From contig CALDZZ010000001.1 in assembly GCA_937944075.1 (NCBI GenBank), positions 1 through 9,435 on the forward strand: a stretch of 9,435 nucleotides of DNA, written 5' to 3'. A program made the translations under genes and the position numbers. Position 1 is the stretch's first letter, and every line of letters starts with the position of its first letter. Below are positions 1 to 6,106 of the stretch, piece by piece. The notes under the pieces are model-generated. The model was not told where the DNA came from. It saw only the letters and a program-made list of their open reading frames with translations, and did no database searches. The stretch comes from an uncultured Rhizobiaceae group bacterium. Its GTDB lineage: Bacteria; Pseudomonadota; Alphaproteobacteria; Rhizobiales; Rhizobiaceae.

Positions 1-281
1 TGCAACTTGAAAGCGATATTGGTTTGGTAACTGCGCAAATGACTTCCCAAAAACTTCAAGCTGCCTTGCTGGATGCCGGCATTGCCTATGGCGCCCTTAA
101 CGAGGCGTCCGACTTGATGACCCATGACGCGTTCAGGGCGCAAACATTTACAAATGCCCAAGGACATGACCTGCTTTTGGCAGCTCATCCTGTGAAATGG
201 AGCTCTGATGAAGAACAGGGTCTTGCGCGAGCCCCTTCCATTGGCGAGCACACTGTCGAGATTACAAACGAGTTCGAGTAG
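1..281 (+). CDS. Family III CoA-transferase (CaiB/BaiF type), C-terminal end only
   Basis: The reading frame is open from the window's left edge (first whole codon at position 3) to a TAG at 279-281, giving 92 residues of the C-terminus. The pattern fits the end of family III CoA-transferases: a helix ending in LLDAGIAYGALNEASDL, then HDAFRAQTF, a short strand region with AAHPVKWS, and the typical closing APSIGEHTVEI. Known members (formyl-CoA, carnitine-CoA, succinyl-CoA:acid transferases) move CoA between carboxylic acids in the cytoplasm. Their catalytic aspartate lies in the N-terminal part, which is outside the window, so neither activity nor substrate can be judged. A TTG at 24 could start an 85-residue ORF, but homology-like sequence runs through it, so it is internal. 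No clear intrinsic terminator follows. The family assignment is by recognised pattern, not by a search. Confidence 0.82.
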   Translation, partial: QLESDIGLVTAQMTSQKLQAALLDAGIAYGALNEASDLMTHDAFRAQTFTNAQGHDLLLAAHPVKWSSDEEQGLARAPSIGEHTVEITNEFE

Positions 282-341
282 TCGCGGTATCATGGGGCTG
301 AACGATTATTTGCAAGCGTAGCGTTTTAATCATCACTTATC

Positions 342-388
342 CTTGCTGTCCTGTTTTTTTTGCACTAGCATATTTGTATCCGGAAAAT
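342..388 (+). promoter_or_regulatory. Probable promoter/operator of the ABC importer operon (copy 1 of a shared element)
   Basis: This block aligns without gaps to 5972-6018, upstream of the TRAP binding protein. By eye, 39 of the first 46 positions agree, including an exact 21-base run (354-374 versus 5984-6004) with core TTTTGCACTAGCATATT. A sigma-70-like reading is TTGCAC at 360-365 as -35, a 17-base spacer, and GAAAAT at 383-388 as a weak -10. That would leave a leader of roughly 85-90 bases before the ATG at 483. TGC-N4-GCA inside the core could instead be, or also be, a regulator site. The repetition is seen directly; the promoter role is inferred. An 8-base palindrome GACCGGTC (393-400) follows but is not shared with copy 2. 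Confidence 0.6.
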
Positions 389-470
389 ATTAGACCGGTC
401 TTAGGCAAAGCTGTGGAGGCATTTTTGCTGATATTATCCATGCTTATTTTGGCAATAAGAGATAAATTCA

Positions 471-480
471 AAGGGAGAAG
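471..480 (+). promoter_or_regulatory. Strong Shine-Dalgarno site of the ABC binding protein
   Basis: AAGGGAGAAG lies just before the ATG at 483, with GGAG five bases from the start. The identical 10-mer precedes the TRAP binding protein (6093-6102). Both binding proteins therefore have near-ideal ribosome sites, as expected for abundant periplasmic proteins. Confidence 0.8.
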
Positions 481-482
481 TT

Positions 483-2063
483 ATGAAAACGAGAGCTATA
501 ATTTCAACGCTGGCCGTTGCCTTGGCAATGAGCACATCAGCTGTTGCAGAAACGCTGAATTGGGCAAGGGCTGGCGACAGCTTGACCATGGACCCGCACG
601 CCCAAAACGAGGGGCCAACCCATGCGCTGGCAAGTCAGGTTTATGAGCCGCTTATTCAACGTGACATGGCTGGTAAGCAGGTTCCCGCACTTGCGACAGA
701 ATGGTCAACTGACCCGAATGATCCTAATGTATGGAAATTCAAACTGCGCGAAGGCGTGGTATTCCATGATGGTGCCGAGTTTGATTCAGAAGATGTCGTC
801 TTCAGTTTCCAACGCGCCATGAGTCCGGATTCAGACATGAAGGAACTGCTTTCTTCAGTCAAGGAAGTGCGTGCAGATGGCAAATTCGGATTTGAAATTG
901 TCACGGACGGGCCAAACCCGATCATGCCTGCAAACCTCAATGATATCTATATCATGGACAAGGGATGGACCGAGAAAAACAATGCCGTGAAAGTGCAGGA
1001 CTTTGAAGGTGGTGAAGATACATTTTCTGCCAAGAATACCAATGGTACAGGACCATACGTCATAACAAGCCGTGTGCCTGATAGCAAAACCGTGCTGGAA
1101 GCCTTTGGTAATTATTGGGGCAAGGGACAGTTCCCGCTTGAAGTAACGAAAATCAATTATACACCAATCAAGAATGCTGCAACCCGTGTGGCTGCACTGC
1201 TTTCAGGTGAGGTTGATTTCATTCAGGATGTTCCTGTGCAGGATCTTGGCCGTGTTGGTGAAGATGAGAAGCTCAAGGTTATCACGGCACCGCAAAACCG
1301 CGTTATCTTCTTTGGTTTGAACCAGGGCGATGCGGATCTCAAGAATGATAACGTCGAAGGGAAGAACCCGTTTGCTGATGTTCGTGTTCGCAGGGCGATG
1401 AACATGGCAATCAATCGCGACGCCATCAAGAAAATCGTGATGCGCGGGCAGTCCATTCCGGCAGGTGTTGCCATGCCTCCATTTGTAAACGGCTGGACCA
1501 AAGAGCTGGATCAAATCCCGCCAGGTGGCGCTGAAGCAGGCAAAAAGCTGATGGCTGAAGCTGGCTATGGGGACGGTTTTACCGTGACCCTGCAATGCCC
1601 AAATGACCGCTACATCAATGATGAGGCCATTTGTCAGGCAGCTGTTGCCATGCTTGGCCAGATTGGAATTACGGTTAATCTGGATGCAAAGCCAAAAGCT
1701 CAGCATTTCCCTGAAATCGGTAATTTGACAACCGACTTTTACATGCTTGGTTGGGGGGTTCCTACCTATGATTCCGAGTATATCTTCAACTTCCTGATGC
1801 ATACAAAAGGTGAGAAGCGTGGTTCGTGGAATGGTACCCGTTATTCCAATGCGGATCTTGATGCGAAGATTGTAAGCCTTGCATCAGAGACTGATCTTGC
1901 CAAGCGGGATGCAACGATTGCTGAAATCTGGAAACAGGTTCAGGAAGATGTGTTGTATCTTCCAATTCACCACCAGGTGTTGAACTGGGGAATGGCAAAC
2001 AAGGTTGATACAACTGTATCGCCTGATGACCGTGCCCGTTTCAAATATTTCAAGCTGAAATAG
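483..2063 (+). CDS. ABC transporter periplasmic substrate-binding protein, family 5 (DppA/OppA-like)
   Basis: This 526-residue exported protein is expected to capture a ligand in the periplasm and deliver it to the two permeases downstream. A signal peptide (residues 1-22) has basic MKTR, a hydrophobic stretch and an AVA cleavage site before ETLNWARAGD. The family 5 hallmark is clear at residues 84-111: WKFKLREGVVFHDGAEF followed by DSEDVVFSFQR. The VYEPLI segment near residue 53, the NGTGPYVI segment near 187 and VRRAMNMAINRDAI near 302-315 also fit. Length is normal for the family. Two cysteines (372 and 384) flank CPNDRYINDEAIC and could form a disulfide; I recall this segment as common in this subgroup. 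The family includes di/oligopeptide, nickel, glutathione and some sugar or opine binders, so the ligand is unknown. It is first in its operon, behind the shared promoter and a strong ribosome site. Confidence 0.93.
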   Translation: MKTRAIISTLAVALAMSTSAVAETLNWARAGDSLTMDPHAQNEGPTHALASQVYEPLIQRDMAGKQVPALATEWSTDPNDPNVWKFKLREGVVFHDGAEFDSEDVVFSFQRAMSPDSDMKELLSSVKEVRADGKFGFEIVTDGPNPIMPANLNDIYIMDKGWTEKNNAVKVQDFEGGEDTFSAKNTNGTGPYVITSRVPDSKTVLEAFGNYWGKGQFPLEVTKINYTPIKNAATRVAALLSGEVDFIQDVPVQDLGRVGEDEKLKVITAPQNRVIFFGLNQGDADLKNDNVEGKNPFADVRVRRAMNMAINRDAIKKIVMRGQSIPAGVAMPPFVNGWTKELDQIPPGGAEAGKKLMAEAGYGDGFTVTLQCPNDRYINDEAICQAAVAMLGQIGITVNLDAKPKAQHFPEIGNLTTDFYMLGWGVPTYDSEYIFNFLMHTKGEKRGSWNGTRYSNADLDAKIVSLASETDLAKRDATIAEIWKQVQEDVLYLPIHHQVLNWGMANKVDTTVSPDDRARFKYFKLK

Positions 2064-2073
2064 TCACATGACA

Positions 2074-2102
2074 ATAAGCCCTGCCTTTCTGGTGGGGCTT
2101 AT
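2074..2102 (+). terminator. Intercistronic stem-loop after the binding-protein gene
   Basis: ATAAGCCC (2074-2081) pairs perfectly with GGGCTTAT (2095-2102) around a 13-base loop that can itself pair CC with GG. A small CAGG-TTTT-CCTG hairpin follows at 2103-2114. There is no long T-run, so this is at best a leaky terminator. A known arrangement in ABC operons is a hairpin that protects the binding-protein mRNA from 3' decay and lowers permease expression. That role is inferred here. The remainder of the 2064-2183 gap shows no other gene or clear promoter. Confidence 0.6.
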
Positions 2103-2183
2103 CAGGTTTTCCTGAAACCACTCTGATCTTTACGACAAGAGATTGGTCCCTGACTTCATCTTTATAAACGGTTTGATATTCCC

Positions 2184-3158
2184 TTGTTTGTTTACATTCT
2201 GCGCCGCGTATTTCAATCCATTCTAGTGTTGTTGGTCACAGGACTGGTGGCATTCTCGATGTTTCGCTTTGTTGGTGACCCGATTGAAAACATGCTGGGT
2301 CAGGAACGCACAGACGCCGACATCGACCGGTTGCGCGAACAACTGGGGCTGAATGATCCCTTTATCATGCAGTATTGGAATTTCCTCAGTGATGCGCTTC
2401 GCGGTGACATGGGTATTTCCTTCAGGCAGGGGCGCCCGGTGGTTGAAATTCTGGTTGAGCGGTTGCCTGCAACGCTTGAGCTGGCTTTTGTCTCTGCCAT
2501 CATTGCAATAGTTGTTGGGGTTATTCTTGGGGTTTATACAGCCATTCGCTCAAAGGGATTTGTCACCAATCTGATTTTGACCCTTTCGCTTATTGGCGTC
2601 AGTCTTCCAACCTTCCTGATTGGCATTTTGTTGATCTATCTCTTTGCGGTAGAATTGAACTGGCTGCCATCGTTTGGGCGAGGCGACGTAGTTCAAATCG
2701 GCTGGTGGTCTACCGGACTTTTGACATCAAGTGGCCTTAAGGCAATCATCCTGCCTGCCATAACGCTTGGGCTTTACCAGATGACGCTGATCATGCGGCT
2801 GGTCCGATCTGAAATGCTCGAGGTCATGAGTGCTGACTATATCCGTTTCGCCCGCGCGCGAGGCTTACCCGAACGTACAATCAATTTTCGCCATGCACTC
2901 AAGAACACGCTGGTGCCTGTGATTACCATCACCGGTCTTCAACTGGGTTCGATTATTGCCTTCGCGATCATTACAGAGACCGTGTTCCAATGGCCGGGTG
3001 TCGGCCTGCTGTTTATCGACAGTGTTCAGTTTGTTGATATCCCGGTGATGGCTTCTTACCTGATGTTCATCTCGGTGATGTTTGTCCTGATCAACCTGAT
3101 TGTAGACATTGTCTATGTCCTGATTGATCCAAGGCTGCGCATACAGGGAGCTGCATGA
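2184..3158 (+). CDS. ABC transporter permease, DppB/OppB type
   Basis: This 324-residue inner-membrane protein is one half of the translocation channel. The N-terminus MFVYILRRVFQSILVLLV is typical of DppB proteins. About six membrane segments are visible (near residues 9-30, 98-121, 132-156, 187-205, 247-268 and 288-314). The extracytoplasmic loop after the first carries GDPIENMLGQ and REQLGLNDPFIMQYWNFL, and is followed by GDMGISF. The cytoplasmic EAA loop that contacts the ATPase is at 214-241 (YIRFARARGLPERTINFRHAL), and the end VLIDPRLR is also standard. The start is unusual: TTG at 2184 is the only usual start codon between the in-frame TGA at 2151 and the conserved N-terminus, and no good Shine-Dalgarno precedes it. 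Its stop overlaps the next gene by ATGA. The family is certain; the transported compound is not. Confidence 0.93.
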   Translation: MFVYILRRVFQSILVLLVTGLVAFSMFRFVGDPIENMLGQERTDADIDRLREQLGLNDPFIMQYWNFLSDALRGDMGISFRQGRPVVEILVERLPATLELAFVSAIIAIVVGVILGVYTAIRSKGFVTNLILTLSLIGVSLPTFLIGILLIYLFAVELNWLPSFGRGDVVQIGWWSTGLLTSSGLKAIILPAITLGLYQMTLIMRLVRSEMLEVMSADYIRFARARGLPERTINFRHALKNTLVPVITITGLQLGSIIAFAIITETVFQWPGVGLLFIDSVQFVDIPVMASYLMFISVMFVLINLIVDIVYVLIDPRLRIQGAA

Positions 3159-4075
3159 TGGAGCGTTTCAGATCCTTTCTGGCTTCCGATTTTTTCTATG
3201 CGTTCAAGCGGGCACCGGTTGCGATTGTGAGTTTTTGTATCGCTGCGTTTATGATTTTGACGGCAATTCTTGCGCCGCTGATTGCCCCGACCAATCCTTT
3301 TGATCCTTCAACGCTAAACCTGATGAACGGGTTTACAGCCCCCTTTAGCAAAAACGATTTTACGGGTGATCACTTTTTGCTGGGAACCGACGACCAGGGG
3401 AGAGATGTTTTTTCAACCATACTTTATGGATTGAGAATTTCACTGTTTGTCGGTTTTTCGGCAGTTCTGTTTGCGATGGTGCTTGGTGTTTCCCTCGGGC
3501 TTTTGGCGGCCATGACGGGTGGGCGTACAGATGCCATTATTATGAGAATTGCTGATGTACAACTCAGTTTCCCTGCCATTCTCATTGCCATGCTGGTTTT
3601 TGGAATTGCCAAGGGCATCACCCCGCCAGAGCTGCGAAATGAAGTGGCGGTTTGGGTTTTGATTATTTCCATCGGGCTGGCTGACTGGGTGCAATTTGCC
3701 CGGGTTGTGCGTGGGGCTGCGATGGTGGAGCGGCAAAAGGAATATGTGGAAGCTGCTATGCTGATAGGCCGTGGCCGGGTTGCGATTGCGCTTAAACATA
3801 TTCTGCCAAATATTCTTGCAAGTGTGCTGGTGATTGCAACCATCTCTCTTGCGCTTGCGATCATTACCGAGGCAACGCTTTCATTTTTAGGAGTTGGAGC
3901 GCCTCCCACACAGCCTAGTCTTGGAACCCTTATACGGATTGGGCAGGGTTTTTTGTTTTCCGGTGAGTGGTGGATTTTATTGTTTCCCGCCCTCACATTG
4001 CTAATGCTGGCGCTGTCAGTCAACCTGCTTGGTGACTGGTTGCGAAACACACTAAATCCAAAAATGGAGAAGTGA
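3155..4075 (+). CDS. ABC transporter permease, DppC/OppC type
   Basis: This 306-residue inner-membrane protein is the partner of the upstream DppB-type permease. The N-terminal region contains one membrane segment (about 21-43). The DppC signature LLGTDDQGRDVFS follows at residues 75-87, then a five-segment transport core. The EAA loop is at about 192-219 (KEYVEAAMLIGRGRVAIALKHILPN). The typical ITEATLSFLGVGAPPTQPSLGTLI lies near 237-260, and LLGDWLRNTLNPK ends the protein. The ATG at 3155 overlaps the previous stop (ATGA), so translation is probably coupled. A second in-frame ATG at 3158 sits seven bases from the GGAG of AGGGAG (3145-3150) and may be the real start, which would shorten the protein by one residue. 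The ATPase gene starts one base after its stop. Confidence 0.94.
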   Translation: MMERFRSFLASDFFYAFKRAPVAIVSFCIAAFMILTAILAPLIAPTNPFDPSTLNLMNGFTAPFSKNDFTGDHFLLGTDDQGRDVFSTILYGLRISLFVGFSAVLFAMVLGVSLGLLAAMTGGRTDAIIMRIADVQLSFPAILIAMLVFGIAKGITPPELRNEVAVWVLIISIGLADWVQFARVVRGAAMVERQKEYVEAAMLIGRGRVAIALKHILPNILASVLVIATISLALAIITEATLSFLGVGAPPTQPSLGTLIRIGQGFLFSGEWWILLFPALTLLMLALSVNLLGDWLRNTLNPKMEK

Positions 4076-4076
4076 T

Positions 4077-5804
4077 GTGTCTTTGCTGGAAATCAGAAAC
4101 CTGAAAATCACCTATCCGGATCGACATGGCGAATTTACCGCTGTCAGGGATTTGAGCCTGTCGCTGGAGCGTGGCGAGGTGCTGGGTATAGTGGGTGAGT
4201 CTGGTGCAGGAAAATCCACTGTTGGCAATGCCATCATGGGATTATTACAATCTCCCGGGCGTATATCTGCCGGTGAAATCGAGTTTGACGGAATCAGTCT
4301 GGATACACTCGGTGAAGAGGCAATGCGCCAATTGCGTGGCAAGCGTGTTGCAATGATTTTTCAGGATCCGATGACTTCCCTGAACCCGCTTTTGACGATT
4401 GAGGATCAATTGGTTGAAACCATCGAGCTTCATCTCAAGATGGATGCTTCCTCTGCACGCAAGCGCGCTGTCGAATTGCTGGATCAAGTCGGGATTGCAG
4501 ATGCTGATATGCGCATCACTCAATACCCTCACGAGTTTTCTGGCGGTATGCGTCAACGCGTGGTGATTGCCCTTGCGCTTTGTGCAGAGCCTGATCTGGT
4601 CATAGCTGATGAACCCACAACTGCGCTGGACGTTTCCATTCAGGCGCAAATACTTGAACTGCTGAAACGCCTTTGCCGCGATCGTGACATGGGCATGATC
4701 CTGGTTACCCATGATATGGGAGTTATTTCAGAAACAGCGGACCGGGTGGCTGTGATGTGCCGTGGTGAGTTGGTTGAGCTGGGGTCAACGCAGCAAATTA
4801 CCCAAAATCCCAAAGAGGAATACACCAAGATACTGATTGCGGCAGTCCCACCTTCAAACAAGCGTATCGAGCGTTTTGTGCGTGTGGAACAGGACGCTAA
4901 AATCAAACTGGAGAGTAAACATTCCAATGATGTTCTGACGGATTACTGGGATAGTCTTTCAGGCAGTGGCTCAGAAAACGGAGCCTCACGAGAAGAGCGT
5001 TCAGACCAACCAATATTGAAGGTGCAAGGCCTTAACAAGATTTTTCGCAGTCGTTCAGGTTTCCTTGCTGCCAAGGGTGCAGACACCCATGCGGTAAAGG
5101 ATGTTTCCTTTGAGGTCATGGCTGGCGAAACCTTTGGCATTGTAGGGGAAAGTGGTTCTGGTAAATCCACAATCTCAAGGTTGATCACCGGAATACACCC
5201 GCTGACCAGTGGAACAATAGAATATGATGGAATAGACATTTCACGAAAGTCTTCTGACCGCGATGAAATGCGACGCAGACGTCAGATACAAATGATTTTT
5301 CAGGATCCGTTTTCCTCACTAAATCCGCGCATGCGTGTGGGCGATATCATTTGCGAACCCATGCTCGTCAACAATCTGGTTGAAAGCCGTGCCGAGGCAA
5401 TGAATATTGCCGAAGCGCTGATCGGTATGGTCGAACTGGATGCTGACGCGACACGAAGGTTCCCGCATGCTTTTTCGGGTGGACAACGACAGCGGATTTC
5501 CATTGCAAGAGCCCTTGCAAGCAAACCACGCTTCCTTATTTGTGATGAGCCAACCAGTGCACTTGATGTTTCCATTCAGGCGCAAATTCTGAACCTTTTG
5601 AAAGACCTGCAGTCAAAACTGGGTCTGACCTTGCTGTTCATCAGTCATGATCTTCCCGTAATTCGCCAGATGTGTGACAGAATTGCAGTGATGCGATTGG
5701 GTGAAATTGTTGAGCTTGCACCAGCAGAAAACATTTTTACAACCGCTCAACATACCTATACGCAAGACCTGATTGCAGCCATGCCACGTTTTGAGCAAGC
5801 CTAG
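4077..5804 (+). CDS. Fused double ATPase of the ABC importer (DppD-DppF in one chain)
   Basis: This 575-residue cytoplasmic protein carries two complete ABC ATPase domains. Domain 1: Walker A GESGAGKST (40-48), Q-loop Q96, signature SGGMRQR (155-161), Walker B LVIADEP (174-180) with catalytic E179, and H-loop H212. Domain 2: Walker A GESGSGKST (357-365), Q-loop Q409, signature SGGQRQR (467-473), Walker B FLICDEP (486-492) with E491, and H-loop H524. All key residues are present in both, so both sites should be active. A short oligopeptide-type tail (EEYTKILIAAVPPSN, about 248-261) ends domain 1 and is followed by a variable charged linker to about residue 312. A similar HTYTQDLIAAMP segment ends domain 2. 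Such fusions are known (GsiA, YejF). The GTG start at 4077 has GGAGA (4066-4070) six bases upstream. It closes the operon with the two permeases. Confidence 0.95.
   Translation: MSLLEIRNLKITYPDRHGEFTAVRDLSLSLERGEVLGIVGESGAGKSTVGNAIMGLLQSPGRISAGEIEFDGISLDTLGEEAMRQLRGKRVAMIFQDPMTSLNPLLTIEDQLVETIELHLKMDASSARKRAVELLDQVGIADADMRITQYPHEFSGGMRQRVVIALALCAEPDLVIADEPTTALDVSIQAQILELLKRLCRDRDMGMILVTHDMGVISETADRVAVMCRGELVELGSTQQITQNPKEEYTKILIAAVPPSNKRIERFVRVEQDAKIKLESKHSNDVLTDYWDSLSGSGSENGASREERSDQPILKVQGLNKIFRSRSGFLAAKGADTHAVKDVSFEVMAGETFGIVGESGSGKSTISRLITGIHPLTSGTIEYDGIDISRKSSDRDEMRRRRQIQMIFQDPFSSLNPRMRVGDIICEPMLVNNLVESRAEAMNIAEALIGMVELDADATRRFPHAFSGGQRQRISIARALASKPRFLICDEPTSALDVSIQAQILNLLKDLQSKLGLTLLFISHDLPVIRQMCDRIAVMRLGEIVELAPAENIFTTAQHTYTQDLIAAMPRFEQA
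4352..4370 (+). repeat. Exact 19-base repeat within the fused ATPase gene (also at 5291-5309)
   Basis: AATGATTTTTCAGGATCCG encodes the Q-loop region MIFQDP and occurs identically in both ATPase halves (4352-4370 and 5291-5309). A second exact repeat of 20 bases, GTTTCCATTCAGGCGCAAAT, encodes VSIQAQI at 4632-4651 and 5568-5587. Conserved protein motifs plus shared codon choice can explain these, but synonymous positions match too. Confidence 0.85.
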
Positions 5805-5950
5805 ATATAGAGTGATATCTGGTGCCGGCCTTAAAGCTTTGTCACATTCCTGAACGGCTTTGGTTTTAATGTTTCAGGCCCTGTATCAGACATCCTCAGG
5901 CATGTAAGGGCTTGCACGCCTGTAATAAGATGATTTGAACAGATCGTCTG
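5805..5950. other. Gene-free gap after the ABC operon, with several inverted repeats
   Basis: No convincing gene is present. Visible structures are AGATAT/ATATCT (5803-5808 with 5815-5820, overlapping the ATPase stop codon), CCTGAA/TTCAGG (5849-5854 with 5873-5878, 18-base loop) and the stronger hairpin at 5897-5922 listed separately. None is followed by a T-run, so I cannot name a clear intrinsic terminator for the ABC operon. The ORF on the opposite strand across 5831-6058 has no recognisable family and crosses the shared promoter element, so I treat it as chance. Confidence 0.5.
5897..5922 (+). other. Compact hairpin in the gap upstream of the TRAP genes
   Basis: CAGGC (5897-5901) pairs with GCCTG (5918-5922). 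After one A-C mismatch, TGTAA (5903-5907) pairs with TTGCA (5912-5916) with one T-G wobble, closed by the loop GGGC. The result is about ten pairs in 26 bases. It lacks a downstream T-run. It could help end ABC operon transcripts, stabilise their 3' end, or belong to a small RNA. Only the pairing is seen. Confidence 0.5.
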
Positions 5951-6018
5951 ATGCATGTGCAAAATCGTGCGCTTGCTGTCTGATTTTTTTTGCACTAGCA
6001 TATTGGTATTCAGATAAA
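5951..6018 (+). promoter_or_regulatory. Probable promoter/operator of the TRAP genes (copy 2 of the shared element, plus an inverted copy)
   Basis: Positions 5972-6018 repeat the element at 342-388 with the same internal spacing. The sigma-70-like reading is TTGCAC (5990-5995), a 17-base spacer, and GATAAA (6013-6018). In addition, the minus strand of 5951-5964 reads TTTTGCACATGCAT, which matches TTTTGCACTAGCAT on the plus strand at 5988-6001 in 12 of 14 positions. The two therefore form an inverted pair 37 bases apart, as might suit a dimeric regulator or DNA looping. A small inverted repeat CAGAT-AAAA-ATCTG (6011-6024) overlaps the proposed -10 and start site. The repeats are visible; the regulator and promoter role are inferred. 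The leader before the TTG start also holds TCACAC/GTGTGA (6055-6060 with 6073-6078). Confidence 0.6.
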
Positions 6019-6092
6019 AATCTGGAGTTTGACTAATCACTTTGTTTGTTTTGGTCACACAAATCCTCGCTCGTGTGAGTCAGGAAAATAAT

Positions 6093-6102
6093 AAGGGAGA
6101 AG
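6093..6102 (+). promoter_or_regulatory. Shine-Dalgarno site that fixes the TTG start of the TRAP binding protein
   Basis: AAGGGAGAAG, identical to the site before the ABC binding protein, places GGAG seven bases before the TTG at 6107. It supports TTG as the true start, since the signal peptide begins exactly there and no ATG is available. Confidence 0.8.
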
Positions 6103-6106
6103 AAAA

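Noticed and set aside
282..341. Intrinsic terminator for the CoA-transferase gene
   Set aside because: Only a weak GATTA/TAATC pairing (304-308 with 327-331) with a long loop and no T-run was found.
354..361. T-runs at 354-361 and 5984-5991 as terminator tails
   Set aside because: At copy 1 no stable stem precedes the T-run. At copy 2 the only pairing has a long loop and uses the T-run itself. The conserved bases continue beyond the T-run, which fits a promoter or operator better.
374..646. 90-residue ORF that overlaps the start of the ABC binding protein
   Set aside because: It runs from the promoter region into the signal-peptide region in another frame and has no ribosome site or recognisable content.
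1203..1802. 199-residue ORF on the minus strand inside the ABC binding-protein gene
   Set aside because: It is fully antisense to a clear family 5 binding protein, has no recognisable domain, and its composition looks like a shadow of the coding strand.
3424..4050. 208-residue ORF on the minus strand inside the DppC-type permease
   Set aside because: It is antisense to a clear permease, rich in Ser, Arg and Pro as expected of a shadow frame, and shows no domain.
5984..6004. Sigma-54 promoter
   Set aside because: The required GG and GC elements at -24 and -12 with fixed spacing are not present.
5831..6058. 75-residue minus-strand ORF in the 302-base gap
   Set aside because: It crosses the shared promoter element, whose conservation is better explained by regulation, and has no recognisable family.
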